In this document: one piece after another, positions 24,529-37,303 of the stretch | Position numbering within the stretch: the stretch's first letter is position 1 | Layout of the letters: the number at the start of each line of letters is the position of its first letter | Source: Calliopsis andreniformis | Lineage: Eukaryota > Arthropoda > Insecta > Hymenoptera > Andrenidae | Direction: 5' to 3' | NCBI RefSeq assembly: GCF_051401765.1 | Contig: NW_027480422.1 | Location: 28,290,001 to 28,354,000 of the forward strand | Length of the DNA stretch: 64,000 nt | Made by a program: the position numbers and the translations under genes | The notes under the pieces: model-generated | The model's database searches: none | The model's input: only the letters and a program-made list of their open reading frames with translations | Told to the model about the DNA's origin: nothing

Positions 24529-26851
24529 GTAGAAATGACCATTACCTTCACACTGTTTGCGATTATTCATTTTATACGATGGTAAAACTGTTGTACTTAT
24601 GTTGTATTTTATACTTCTGGCGTTGAATTCTAAGTCCCTAGCTGTTCGAACTGGTGGAGCGACGCCCTAGAGTGAAGCCTAGGTTGCACGGAACGTAGAA
24701 ATGACCATAACTTTCACACTGGTTGCTATTATTCGTTTTATATGATGGGAAATCTGTTGTATTTATATTGTATTTTATGCTTCTGGCGTTGACTTCTTAA
24801 GCCCTAACTGTTCGATCTATTCCAACAACGCCCTAGAATGAAGCCTAGGCTACCCGGAACGTAGAAATGACCATTACTTTCACACTGGCTGCAATTATTC
24901 ATGCTATACGATGGAAAAACTGTTGCATTTTTATTGTATTTTCTGCTTCTGGCAATGACTTCTAAGGTCCTAGCTATTCGATCTGGTGGGGCAACGTCCA
25001 AGAGTGAAGCCTAGGTTGCCCGGAACGTAGAAATGACCGTTACTTTCACAATGCTTGCTATCATTCATTGTATACGATGGAAAAACTGTTATATTTATAT
25101 TGTATTTTATGCTTCTGGCGTTGACTTCAAAGGACGTAGCTATTCGATGTGGTGGAGCAACGCCCTAGTGTCAAGCCTAGGTCGGACGGAACGTAGAAAT
25201 GACCATAAATTTCACACTGGTTGCAATTATTCATGCTATACGATGGAAAAACTGTTGCATTTTTATTGTATTTTCTGCATCTGGCATTGACTTCTAAGAT
25301 CCTAGCTATTCGATCTGGACTGGCAACGTCCAAGCGTGAAGCCTATGTTGCCCGGAACGTAGAAATGACCATAACTTTCACACTGGTTGCAATTACTCGT
25401 TTTCTACAATGGAAAAACTGGTGTTTTTATAATGTATTTTATGACCCTGGCGTTGACTTCTAAGGCCGTAGCTATTCGGTGTGGTGGAGCAACGCCCGAG
25501 AGTGAAGCCTAGGTTTCCCGGAACGTAGAAATGGCCATACATTTCACACTCGTGCAATTATTCGTTTTAGACGATGCAAAAACTAATGTATTTATTTTGT
25601 ATTTTATGCCTCTGGCGTTGCCTTCTTAGGCGCTAACTATTTGATCTGGTGGACCAACGCCCCAGAGTGAAGCCTAGGTCTCCCGGAGCGTAGAAATGAC
25701 CATTACTTTCACACTGGTTGCAATTGTACCTTTTATACGATTGAAAAACTGTTGTTATTATATTTTATTTTATGCTTCTGGCGTTGACTTCTAAGGCCCT
25801 AACTATTGGATCTGGTGGAGCAACGCCCTAGGGTGATGCCTAGGTTGCCCGGAACGTAGAAATGACCATCACCTTCACACTGGTTGCAATTATTCCTGTT
25901 ATACGATGGAAAAACTGTTGTAGTTTTATTTTATTTTATGCTTCTGGCGTTGACTTCTTAGGTCCTAATTTTTCGATCGGGTGGGGCACCGTCCAAGAGT
26001 GAAGCCTATGTTGCCTGGAACGTAGAAGTGACCATTACTTTCAGATTGGTTGCAATTATACCTTTTATACGATGGAAAAGCTGTTGTATTTTTATTGTAT
26101 TTTATGCGTCTGGCGTTGTTTTCTAAGGCCCTAACTATTCGACCTGGTGGAGCAACGCCCTAGAGTGAAACCTAGGTTGCCCGGAACGTAGAAATGACCA
26201 TTCCTTTCACACTGTTTGCAATTATTCATTTTATACAATGGAAAAACTATTGTATTTATATTGTATTTTTTGCTTCTGGCGTTGACTTCTAAGGTCCTAG
26301 CTATTCGATCTGTTGGAGCAACGTCCAAGAGTGCAGCCTATGTTACCCGGAACGTAGAAATGACCATTTCTTTCACACTGGTTGCAATTATTCCTGTTTC
26401 ACAATGGAAAAACTGTTGTATTTTTATTGTATTTTATGCTTCTGGCGTTGACTTGTAAGGCCCTAACTATTCGACCTGGTGGAGTAACGCCCTAGAGTGA
26501 AGCATAGGATACCCGGAACGTAGAAATGACCATTACCTTCACACTGTTTGCAATTATTCATTTTATACAATGGAAAGACTGTTGTATTTATATTGTATTC
26601 TACGCATCTGGCGTTGACTTCTGAAGTCCTAGCTATTCGATCTCATGGAGCAACGTCCAAGAGTGAAGCCTATGTTGCCCGGAACGTAGAAATGACCATT
26701 ACTGTCACACTGGTTGCAATTATTCCTGTTATACGATGGAAAAACAGTTGCAATTTTATTTTATTTTATGCTTCTGGCGTTGACTTCTTAGGCCCTAACT
26801 TTTCGATCTGGTGGAGCAACGACTTAGCGTGAAGCCTATGTTGCCTGGAAC
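24529..26851 (+). repeat. 17-monomer HOR, third copy (14 monomers)
   Basis: A32, B1-B6 (24695-25689), A13/16, A17, A18, a, b/A6, A7, A8, then the order departs: A9 at 26852 keeps its own 3' end and continues with A10-A14 instead of switching back to a. This is the transition to the 13-monomer HOR, which overlaps this copy from 25856. Confidence 0.85.
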
Positions 26852-28013
26852 GTAGAAGCGACCATTACTTTCACATTGGTTGCTATTATACCTTTTATAC
26901 GATGGAAAATCTGTTGTATTTTTATTGTATTTTATGCGTCTGGCGTTGTTTTCGAAGGCCCTAACTATTCGACCTGGTGGAGCAACGCCCTAGAGTGAAG
27001 CCTAGGTTGCCCGGAACGTAGAAATGACCATTACTTTCACACTGTCTGCAATTATTCATTTTATACAATGGAAAAACTGTTTTATTTATATTGTATTTTA
27101 TGCTTCTGGCGTTGACTTCTAAGGTCCTAGCAATTCGATCTCTTGGAGCAACGTCCAAGAGTGAGGCCTATGTTGCCCGGAACGTAGAAATGACCATTAC
27201 TTTCACACTGGTTGCAATTATACCTTTTATACGATGGAAAAACTGTTGTAATTTTATTTTATTTTATGCTTCTGGCGTTGACTTCTTAGGCCCTAACTTT
27301 TCGATCTGGTGGAGCAACGACCTAGAGTGAAGCCTAGGTTGCCCGGAACGTAGAAATGACCATTACTTTCACACTGGTTGAAATTATACCTTTTATACGA
27401 TGGAAAAACTGTTGTAACTTTATTCTATTTTATGCTTCTGGCGTTGACTTCTTAGGCCCTAACTTTTCGATCTGGTGGAGCAACGACCTAGAGTGAAGCC
27501 TAGGTTGCCCGGAACGTAGAAATGACCATTACTTTCACACTGGTTGCAATTGTACCTTTTATACGATTGAAAAACTGTTGTTATTATATTTTATTTTATG
27601 CTTCTGGCGTTGACTTCTTAGGCCCTAACTTTTCGATCTGGTGGGGCAACGTCCAAGAGTGAAGCCTATGTTGCCCGGAACGTAGAAATGACCATTACTT
27701 TCACACTGGTTACAATTGTACCTTTAATACGATGGAATAGCTGTTGTATTTTTATTGTATTTTATGCGTCTGGCGTTGTTTTCTAAGGCCCTAACTATTC
27801 GACCTGGTGGAGCGACGCCCTAGAGTGAAGCCTAGGTTGCCCGGAACGTAGAAATGACCATTTCATTCACACTGTTTGCAATTATTCATTCTATACAATG
27901 GAAAAACTGTTGTATTTATATTGTATCTTATGCTTCTGGCGTTGACTTCTAAGGCCCTAACTATTGGATCTGGTGGAGCAACGCCCTAGGGTGATGCCTA
28001 GGCTGCCCGGAAC
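25856..28013 (+). repeat. 13-monomer HOR (2,158 bp), copy 1
   Basis: Order: A17, A18, a, b/A6, A7, A8, A9, A10, A11, A12, A13, A14, A15/16. All thirteen are exactly 166 bp; A12 here has the extra c (cttttcgatctgg) that the A units lack. Two more copies follow after a five-monomer insertion. Confidence 0.9.
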
Positions 28014-28843
28014 GTAGAAATGACCATCACCTTCACACTGGTTGCAATTATTCCTGTTATGCGATGGAAAAACTGTTGTAATTTTATTTTATTTTATGCT
28101 TCTGGCGTTGACTTCTTAGGCCCTAACTTTTCGATCTAGTGGAGCAACGACCTAGAGTGAAGCCTAGGTTGCCCGGAATGTAGAAATGACCATTACTTTC
28201 ACACTGGTTGAAATTATACCTTTTATACGATGGAAAAACTGTTGTAACTTTATTCCATTTTATGCTTCTGGCGTTGACTTCTTAGGCCCTAACTTTTCGA
28301 TCTGGTGGAGCAACGACCTAGAGTGAAGCCTAGGTTGCCCGGAACGTAGAAATGACCATTACTTTCACACTGGTTGCAATTGTACCTTTTATACGATTGA
28401 AAAACTGTTGTTATTATATTTTATTTTATGCTTCTGGCGTTGACTTCTTAGGCCCTAACTTTTCGATCTGGTGGGGCAACGTCCAAGAGTGAAGCCTATG
28501 TTGCCCGGAACGTAGAAATGACCATTACTTTCACACTGGTTGCAATTGTACCTTTAATACGATGGAATAGCTGTTGTATTTTTATTGTATTTTATGCGTC
28601 TGGCGTTGTTTTCTAAGGCCCTAACTATTCGACCTGGTGGAGCGACGCCCTAGAGTGAAGCCTAGGTTGCCCGGAACGTAGAAATGACCATTTCATTCAC
28701 ACTGTTTGCAATTATTCATTCTATACAATGGAAAAACTGTTGTATTTATATTGTATCTTATGCTTCTGGCGTTGACTTCTAAGGCCCTAACTATTGGATC
28801 TGGTGGAGCAACGCCCTAGGGTGATGCCTAGGTTGCCCGGTAC
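28014..28843 (+). repeat. Five-monomer insertion between 13-mer copies
   Basis: A17/A11 hybrid, A12, A13, A14, A15/16; 830 bp. It is a shortened version of the flanking 13-mer with A18 to A10 missing, and the hybrid at 28014 marks the deletion. The same run is at 18058-18887, which suggests that this shortened unit was itself copied. Confidence 0.8.
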
Positions 28844-31800
28844 GTAGAAATGACCATCACCTTCACACTGGTTGCAATTATTCCTGTTATACGATGGAAA
28901 AACTGTTGTAGTTTTATTTTATTTTATGCTTCTGGCGTTGACTTCTTAGGTCCTAATTTTTCGATCGGGTGGGGCACCGTCCAAGAGTGAAGCCTATGTT
29001 GCCTGGAACGTAGAAGTGACCATTACTTTCAGATTGGTTGCAATTATACCTTTTATACGATGGAAAAGCTGTTGTATTTTTATTGTATTTTATGCGTCTG
29101 GCGTTGTTTTCTAAGGCCCTAACTATTCGACCTGGTGGAGCAACGCCCTAGGGTGAAACCTAGGTTGCCCGGAACGTAGAAATGACCATTCCTTTCACAC
29201 TGTTTGCAATTATTCATTTTATACAATGGAAAAACTATTGTATTTATATTGAATTTTTTGCTTCTGGCGTTGACTTCTAAGGTCCTAGCTATTCGATCTG
29301 TTGGAGCAACGTCCAAGAGTGCAGCCTATGTTACCCGGAACGTAGAAATGACCATTTCTTTCACACTGGTTGCAATTATTCCTGTTTCACAATGGAAAAA
29401 CTGTTGTATTTTTATTGTATTTTATGCTTCTGGCGTTGACTTGTAAGGCCCTAACTATTCGACCTGGTGGAGTAACGCCCTAGAGTGAAGCATAGGATAC
29501 CCGGAACGTAGAAATGACCATTACCTTCACACTGTTTGCAATTATTCATTTTATACAATGGAAAGACTGTTGTATTTATATTGTATTCTACGCATCTGGC
29601 GTTGACTTCTGAAGTCCTAGCTATTCGATCTCATGGAGCAACGTCCAAGAGTGAAGCCTATGTTGCCCGGAACGTAGAAATGACCATTACTGTCACACTG
29701 GTTGCAATTATTCCTGTTATACGATGGAAAAACAGTTGCAATTTTATTTTATTTTATGCTTCTGGCGTTGACTTCTTAGGCCCTAACTTTTCGATCTGGT
29801 GGAGCAACGACTTAGCGTGAAGCCTATGTTGCCTGGAACGTAGAAGCGACCATTACTTTCACATTGGTTGCTATTATACCTTTTATACGATGGAAAATCT
29901 GTTGTATTTTTATTGTATTTTATGCGTCTGGCGTTGTTTTCGAAGGCCCTAACTATTCGACCTGGTGGAGCAACGCCCTAGAGTGAAGCCTAGGTTGCCC
30001 GGAACGTAGAAATGACCATTACTTTAACACTGTTTGCAATTATTCATTTTATACAATGGAAAAACTGTTTTATTTATATTGTATTTTATGCTTCTGGCGT
30101 TGACTTCTAAGGTCCTAGCAATTCGATCTCTTGGAGCAACGTCCAAGAGTGAGGCCTATGTTGCCCGGAACGTAGAAATGACCATTACTTTCACACTGGT
30201 TGCAATTATACCTTTTATACGATGGAAAAACTGTTGTAATTTTATTTTATTTTATGCTTCTGGCGTTGACTTCTTAGGCCCTAACTTTTCGATCTGGTGG
30301 AGCAACGACCTAGAGTGAAGCCTAGGTTGCCCGGAACGTAGAAATGACCATTACTTTCACACTGGTTGAAATTATACCTTTTATACGATGGAAAAACTGT
30401 TGTAACTTTATTCTATTTTATGCTTCTGGCGTTGACTTCTTAGGCCCTAACTTTTCGATCTGGTGGAGCAACGACCTAGAGTGAAGCCTAGGTTGCCCGG
30501 AACGTAGAAATGACCATTACTTTCACACTGGTTGCAATTGTACCTTTTATACGATTGAAAAACTGTTGTTATTATATTTTATTTTATGCTTCTGGCGTTG
30601 ACTTCTTAGGCCCTAACTTTTCGATCTGGTGGGGCAACGTCCAAGAGTGAAGCCTATGTTGCCCGGAACGTAGAAATGACCATTACTTTCACACTGGTTG
30701 CAATTGTACCTTTAATACGATGGAATAGCTGTTGTATTTTTATTGTATTTTATGCGTCTGGCGTTGTTTTCTAAGGCCCTAACTATTCGACCTGGTGGAG
30801 CGACGCCCTAGAGTGAAGCCTAGGTTGCCCGGAACGTAGAAATGACCATTTCATTCACACTGTTTGCAATTATTCATTCTATACAATGGAAAAACTGTTG
30901 TATTTATATTGTATCTTATGCTTCTGGCGTTGACTTCTAAGGCCCTAACTATTGGATCTGGTGGAGCAACGCCCTAGGGTGATGCCTAGGTTGCCCGGAA
31001 CGTAGAAATGACCATCACCTTCACACTGGTTGCAATTATTCCTGTTATACGATGGAAAAACTGTTGTAGTTTTATTTTATTTTATGCTTCTGGCGTTGAC
31101 TTCTTAGGTCCTAATTTTTCGATCGGGTGGGGCACCGTCCAAGAGTGAAGCCTATGTTGCCTGGAACGTAGAAGTGACCATTACTTTCAGATTGGTTGCA
31201 ATTATACCTTTTATACGATGGAAAAGCTGTTGTATTTTTATTGTATTTTATGCGTCTGGCGTTGTTTTCTAAGGCCCTAACTATTCGACCTGGTGGAGCA
31301 ACGCCCTAGGGTGAAACCTAGGTTGCCCGGAACGTAGAAATGACCATTCCTTTCACACTGTTTGCAATTATTCATTTTATACAATGGAAAAACTATTGTA
31401 TTTATATTGAATTTTTTGCTTCTGGCGTTGACTTCTAAGGTCCTAGCTATTCGATCTGTTGGAGCAACGTCCAAGAGTGCAGCCTATGTTACCCGGAACG
31501 TAGAAATGACCATTTCTTTCACACTGGTTGCAATTATTCCTGTTTCACAATGGAAAAACTGTTGTATTTTTATTGTATTTTATGCTTCTGGCGTTGACTT
31601 GTAAGGCCCTAACTATTCGACCTGGTGGAGTAACGCCCTAGAGTGAAGCATAGGATACCCGGAACGTAGAAATGACCATTACCTTCACACTGTTTGCAAT
31701 TATTCATTTTATACAATGGAAAGACTGTTGTATTTATATTGTATTCTACGCATCTGGCGTTGACTTCTGAAGTCCTAGCTATTCGATCTCATGGAGCAAC

Positions 31801-33159
31801 GTCCAAGAGTGAAGCCTATGTTGCCCGGAACGTAGAAATGACCATTACTGTCACACTGGTTGCAATTATTCCTGTTATACGATGGAAAAACAGTTGCAAT
31901 TTTATTTTATTTTATGCTTCTGGCGTTGACTTCTTAGGCCCTAACTTTTCGATCTGGTGGAGCAACGACTTAGCGTGAAGCCTATGTTGCCTGGAACGTA
32001 GAAGCGACCATTACTTTCACATTGGTTGCTATTATACCTTTTATACGATGGAAAATCTGTTGTATTTTTATTGTATTTTATGCGTCTGGCGTTGTTTTCG
32101 AAGGCCCTAACTATTCGACCTGGTGGAGCAACGCCCTAGAGTGAAGCCTAGGTTGCCCGGAACGTAGAAATGACCATTACTTTAACACTGTTTGCAATTA
32201 TTCATTTTATACAATGGAAAAACTGTTTTATTTATATTGTATTTTATGCTTCTGGCGTTGACTTCTAAGGTCCTAGCAATTCGATCTCTTGGAGCAACGT
32301 CCAAGAGTGAGGCCTATGTTGCCCGGAACGTAGAAATGACCATTACTTTCACACTGGTTGCAATTATACCTTTTATACGATGGAAAAACTGTTGTAATTT
32401 TATTTTATTTTATGCTTCTGGCGTTGACTTCTTAGGCCCTAACTTTTCGATCTGGTGGAGCAACGACCTAGAGTGAAGCCTAGGTTGCCCGGAACGTAGA
32501 AATGACCATTACTTTCACACTGGTTGAAATTATACCTTTTATACGATGGAAAAACTGTTGTAACTTTATTCTATTTTATGCTTCTGGCGTTGACTTCTTA
32601 GGCCCTAACTTTTCGATCTGGTGGAGCAACGACCTAGAGTGAAGCCTAGGTTGCCCGGAACGTAGAAATGACCATTACTTTCACACTGGTTGCAATTGTA
32701 CCTTTTATACGATTGAAAAACTGTTGTTATTATATTTTATTTTATGCTTCTGGCGTTGACTTCTTAGGCCCTAACTTTTCGATCTGGTGGGGCAACGTCC
32801 AAGAGTGAAGCCTATGTTGCCCGGAACGTAGAAATGACCATTACTTTCACACTGGTTGCAATTGTACCTTTAATACGATGGAATAGCTGTTGTATTTTTA
32901 TTGTATTTTATGCGTCTGGCGTTGTTTTCTAAGGCCCTAACTATTCGACCTGGTGGAGCGACGCCCTAGAGTGAAGCCTAGGTTGCCCGGAACGTAGAAA
33001 TGACCATTTCATTCACACTGTTTGCAATTATTCATTCTATACAATGGAAAAACTGTTGAATTTATATTGTATCTTATGCTTCTGGCGTTGACTTCTAAGG
33101 CCCTAACTATTCGACCTGGTGGAGCGACGCCCTAGAGTGAAGCCTAGGTTGCCCGGAAC
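28844..33159 (+). repeat. 13-monomer HOR, copies 2 and 3 in direct tandem
   Basis: Two 2,158 bp units, 28844-31001 and 31002-33159, nearly identical and sharing private changes such as ttatattgaattttttgc and actttaacactg that copy 1 lacks. They therefore arose from each other most recently. The final monomer (32994-33159) has a private gttgaatttatattg change and switches to an A14-like 3' end, the junction to the next block. Confidence 0.9.
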
Positions 33160-35315
33160 GTAGAAATGACCATTCCTTTCACACTGTTTGCAATTATTCA
33201 TTTTATACAATGGAAAAACTATTGTATTTATATTGTATTTTTTGCTTCTGGCGTTGACTTCTAAGGTCCTAGCTATTCGATCTGTTGGAGCAACGTCCAA
33301 GAGTGCAGCCTATGTTACCCGGAACGTGGAAATGACCATTTCTTTCACACTGGTTGCAATTATTCCTGTTTCACAATGGAAAAACTGTTGTATTATTATT
33401 GTATTTTATGCTTCTGGCGTTGACTTGTAAGGCCCTAACTATTCGATGTGGTGGTGCAACGCCCTAGAGCGAAACCTAGGTTGCCCGGAACGTAGAAATG
33501 ACCATTACTTTCACACTGGTTGCACTTATTCCTGTTATACGAAGGACAAACTGTTGGATTTTTATTGTACTTTATGCCTCTCACGTTGACTTCTAAGGCC
33601 CTTTGTATTCGATGTGGTGGAGCAATGCCTCAGAGTTAAGTCCAGAACGCCCGGAGCGTAGAAATGGCCATTAGTTTCACACTGGTTGCAATCTTTCGTT
33701 TTATACTATGGAAAAACTGTTGTACGTATATCGTATTTTATGCTTCTGACGTTGAGTTCTTAGGCCCTAACTATTCGATCTGGTGGCACAGCGGTCTAGA
33801 GTGAGGCCTAGGTTGCCCGGAACGTAGAAATGACCATTACTTTCACACTGATTGTAATTATTCCTGTTATACGATGTAACAACTGTTGTATTTTTATTGT
33901 TTTTTATGCTACTGGCGTTGACTTCTTAGGCCCTAACTATTCGATCAGGTGCAACAACGCCCTAGAGTGAAGCCTAGGTGGCCCGGAACGTAGCAATTAC
34001 CATCGCATTCACACTGGTTGCAATTATTCCTGTTATACGATGGAAAATCTGATGGATTTTTATTCTATTTGATGCTTCTGGCATTCACTTCTAAGGCCCT
34101 AGCTATTCGATCTGGTGGTGCAATGCCTCAGAGTTAAGCCAAGGATGCACGGAATGTAGAAATGGCCGTTACTTTCACACTGGTTGCAATTATTCCTGTT
34201 ATACGATGGAAAAGCTGTTGTATTTTTATTGTTTTTTATGCTACTGGCGGTGACTTGTTAGGCCGTCGCTATTCGGTGTGGTGGAGCAACTGCCTCGAGT
34301 GAAGCCTAGATTGCCCGGCACGTCGAGATGGCCCTTACTTTCACACTGCATGCAATTATTGATTTTATACGATGGAAAAACTGTTGTATTTATATTGTAT
34401 TTTGTTCTTCTGGTGATGACTTGTAAGGCCCTAACTGTTCGATCTGGTGGAGCAATGCCTCAGAGTCATGTCTAGGAAGAGCAAAACGCCGAAATGATCA
34501 TTACTTTCACACTGGTTGCAATTATTCATGCAATACGATGGAAAAACTGTTGCATTTTTATTGCATTTTCTGCTTCTGGCGTTGACTTCTAAGGTCCTAG
34601 CTATTCGCTCTGGTGGGGCAACGTCCAAGGGTGAAGCCTATGTTGCCCGGAACGTAGAAATGACCATAACTTTGACACTGGTTGCAATTATTCGTTTTAT
34701 ACAATGGAAAAACTGTTGTATTTATATTGTATTTTATGCGTCTGGCGTTGCTTTCTAAGGCGCTAGCTATTCGATCTGGTGGAGCAACGCCCTATAGTGA
34801 AGCCTATGTTGCCGGGAACGTAGAAATGTCCATTACTTTCACACTGGTTGCAATTATTCCTGTTATACGATGGAAAAACTGTTCTATTTCTATTGCATTT
34901 TATGCTTCTGGCGTTGAATTCTAAGTCCCTAGAAATTCGATCTGTTGGAGCAACGCCCTAGAGTGAAGCCTAGGCTCCCGGAAAGTAGACATGACTATTA
35001 CTTTCACACTGTATGCAATTGTTCCTGTTATACGATGGAAAAACTGTTGTTTTTTGATTGTATTTTATGCTTCGGGCGTTGACTTCTAAGGTCCTAACTA
35101 TTCGATCTGGTGGACCAACGCCCTAGGGTGCAGCCTAGGCTGGCCGGAACGTAGAAATGACCATAACTTTCATGCTGGTTGAAATTATACCAGCTGAACG
35201 ATGAAAAACTGTTGTATTTTTATTGTATTTCTTGCTTCGGGGGTAGACTTCTAAGGCCCTTACTGTTCGATCTGGAGGAGCAACGCCATATGGTGAAGCC
35301 TAGGTTGCCCGGAAC
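33160..35315 (+). repeat. A-unit 3' block, second mosaic copy (a, b, c, A20-A29)
   Basis: Thirteen monomers matching 19220 onward at an offset of 13,940, including the shared private changes gatggaaaatctgatgg and tctggtgatgac. A27 and A29 are again 165 bp. The match continues into the first part of the monomer at 35316, then switches to module C at about 35390. Confidence 0.9.
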
Positions 35316-36640
35316 GTAGAAATGACCATAACTGTCATACTGGTTGCAATTATTCCGGCTATACGATGCAAAAACTGTTGTATTTTTATTGTATTTTATG
35401 CTTCTGGCGTTGACTTCTTAGGACCTAACTATTCGATCTGGTGGAAGAACGCCCTAGAGAGAAGCCTATGTTTCTCGGAACGTAGAAATGACCATAACTT
35501 TCACACAGGTTGCTATAATTCGTTTTATACGATGGAAGAACTGCTGTACTTATATTGTATTTTATGCCTCTGGCGTTGACTTCTTAGGCCCTAGCTATTC
35601 GATCTGGTGGAAGAAGGCCCTAGAGTGAAGCCTAGGTTGCCCGGAACGTAGAAATGACCATCACCTTCACACTGGTTGCAATTATTCCTGTTATACGTTG
35701 GAAAAACTTTTATATCTTTATTGTATTTTATGCTACTGGCATTGACTTCTTTTGCCCTATCTGTTCGATCTGGTGGCGCAACGCCCCAGAGTGATGCCTA
35801 GGTTGCACGGAACGTCGAAATGACCATTACCTGCACACTTGTTGCAATTATTCGTGTTATACAATGGATAAATTGTGGTATTTCTATTGTATATTACGCT
35901 TCTGTCGTTGACTTGTAATGACGTAGCTATTCGATGTGGTGGACCAACGCCCTAGAGTGAAGCCTAGTTTGCCCGGAACGTAGAAATGATCATTACCTTC
36001 ACACTGGTTGCAATTATACATTTTATAAGATGGAAAAACTGTTGTAGATGTGTTGTAGTTTATTCGTCTGGCATTGAATTCCAAGTCCCTAGCTGTTCAA
36101 TCTGGTGGAGCGACGCCCTAGTGTGAAGCGTAGGTTACCCGGAACATAGAAATGACCAGTACTTTCACACTGGATGCAGCTCTCCTGTTATACGATGGAA
36201 AATCTGATTCATTTTTATTGTATTTTATGCTTCTGGCGTTGTATTCAAAGTCCCTAACTATTCGATCTCGTGGAGCAACGCCCTGGAGTTAAGCCCAGGT
36301 TGCCCGGAACGTAGAAATGCCATAACTTTCACACTGTTTGCAATCATTCATTTTATACGATGGAAAAGCTGTTTTATTTATATTGATTTTTATGCTTCTG
36401 GAGTTGACTTCTAAGGCCGTAGCTATTCGATGTGGTGGCGCAACGCCCAAGAGTGAAACCTACGTTGCCCGGAACGTAGAAGTGACCAGTACTTTCACAT
36501 GGGTGCAGTCATTCCTGTTATACGATGGACAAACTGTTGCATTTTTACTGTATTTTATGCTTCTGGCGTTGTATTCAAAGTCCCTAACTATTCGATCTGG
36601 TGGAGCAACGCGCTAGGGTTAAGTCCAGGTTGCCCGTAAC
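35316..36640 (+). repeat. Module C, copy 1 (with A30/C hybrid at its left edge)
   Basis: The monomer at 35316 begins as A30 (actgtcatactggttgc, ccggctatacgatgc) and ends as a C monomer (ggaagaacgccctagag, gcctatgtttctcggaac). Seven further monomers follow, starting at 35482. Three are 165 bp, at 36146 (gcagctctcctg), 36311 (aatgccataac) and 36476 (cacatgggtgcag). The seven recur at 38134-39293. Confidence 0.85.
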
Positions 36641-37303
36641 GTAGAAATGACCGTTACTTTCACAATGCTTGCTATCATTCATTGTATACGATGGAAAAAC
36701 TGTTATATTTATATTGTATTTTATGCTTCTGGCGTTGACTTCAAAGGACGTAGCTATTCGATGTGGTGGAGCAACGCCCTAGAGTGAAGCCTAGGTCGCA
36801 CGGAACGTAGAAATGACCATAAATTTCACACTGGTTGCAATTATTCATGCTATACGATGGAAAAACTGTTGCATTTTTATTGTATTTTCTGCATCTGGCA
36901 TTGACTTCTAAGGTCCTAGCTATTCGATCTGGACTGGCAACGTCCAAGCGTGAAGCCTATGTTGCCCGGAACGTAGAAATGACCATAACTTTCACACTGG
37001 TTGCAATTACTCGTTTTATACAATGGAAAAACTGGTGTTTTTATAATGTATTTTATGACCCTGGCGTTGACTTCTAAGGCCGTAGCTATTCGATGTGGTG
37101 GAGCAACGCCCGAGAGTGAAGCCTAGGTTGCCCGGAACGTAGAAATGGCCATACATTTCACACTCGTGCAATTATTCGTTTTAGATGATGCAAAAACTAA
37201 TGTATTTATTTTGTATTTTATGCCTCTGGCGTTGCCTTCTTAGGCGCTAACTATTTGATCTGGTGGACCAACGCCCCAGAGTGAAGCCTAGGTCTCCCGG
37301 AAC
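36641..37303 (+). repeat. Module B fragment (B3-B6) between the module C copies
   Basis: Four monomers nearly identical to 22206-22868 (offset 14,435), including the 165 bp B6. B1 and B2 are absent. The left junction is within a conserved tract at the monomer boundary near 36641; the right one is at the tctcccggaac end of B6. Confidence 0.85.
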
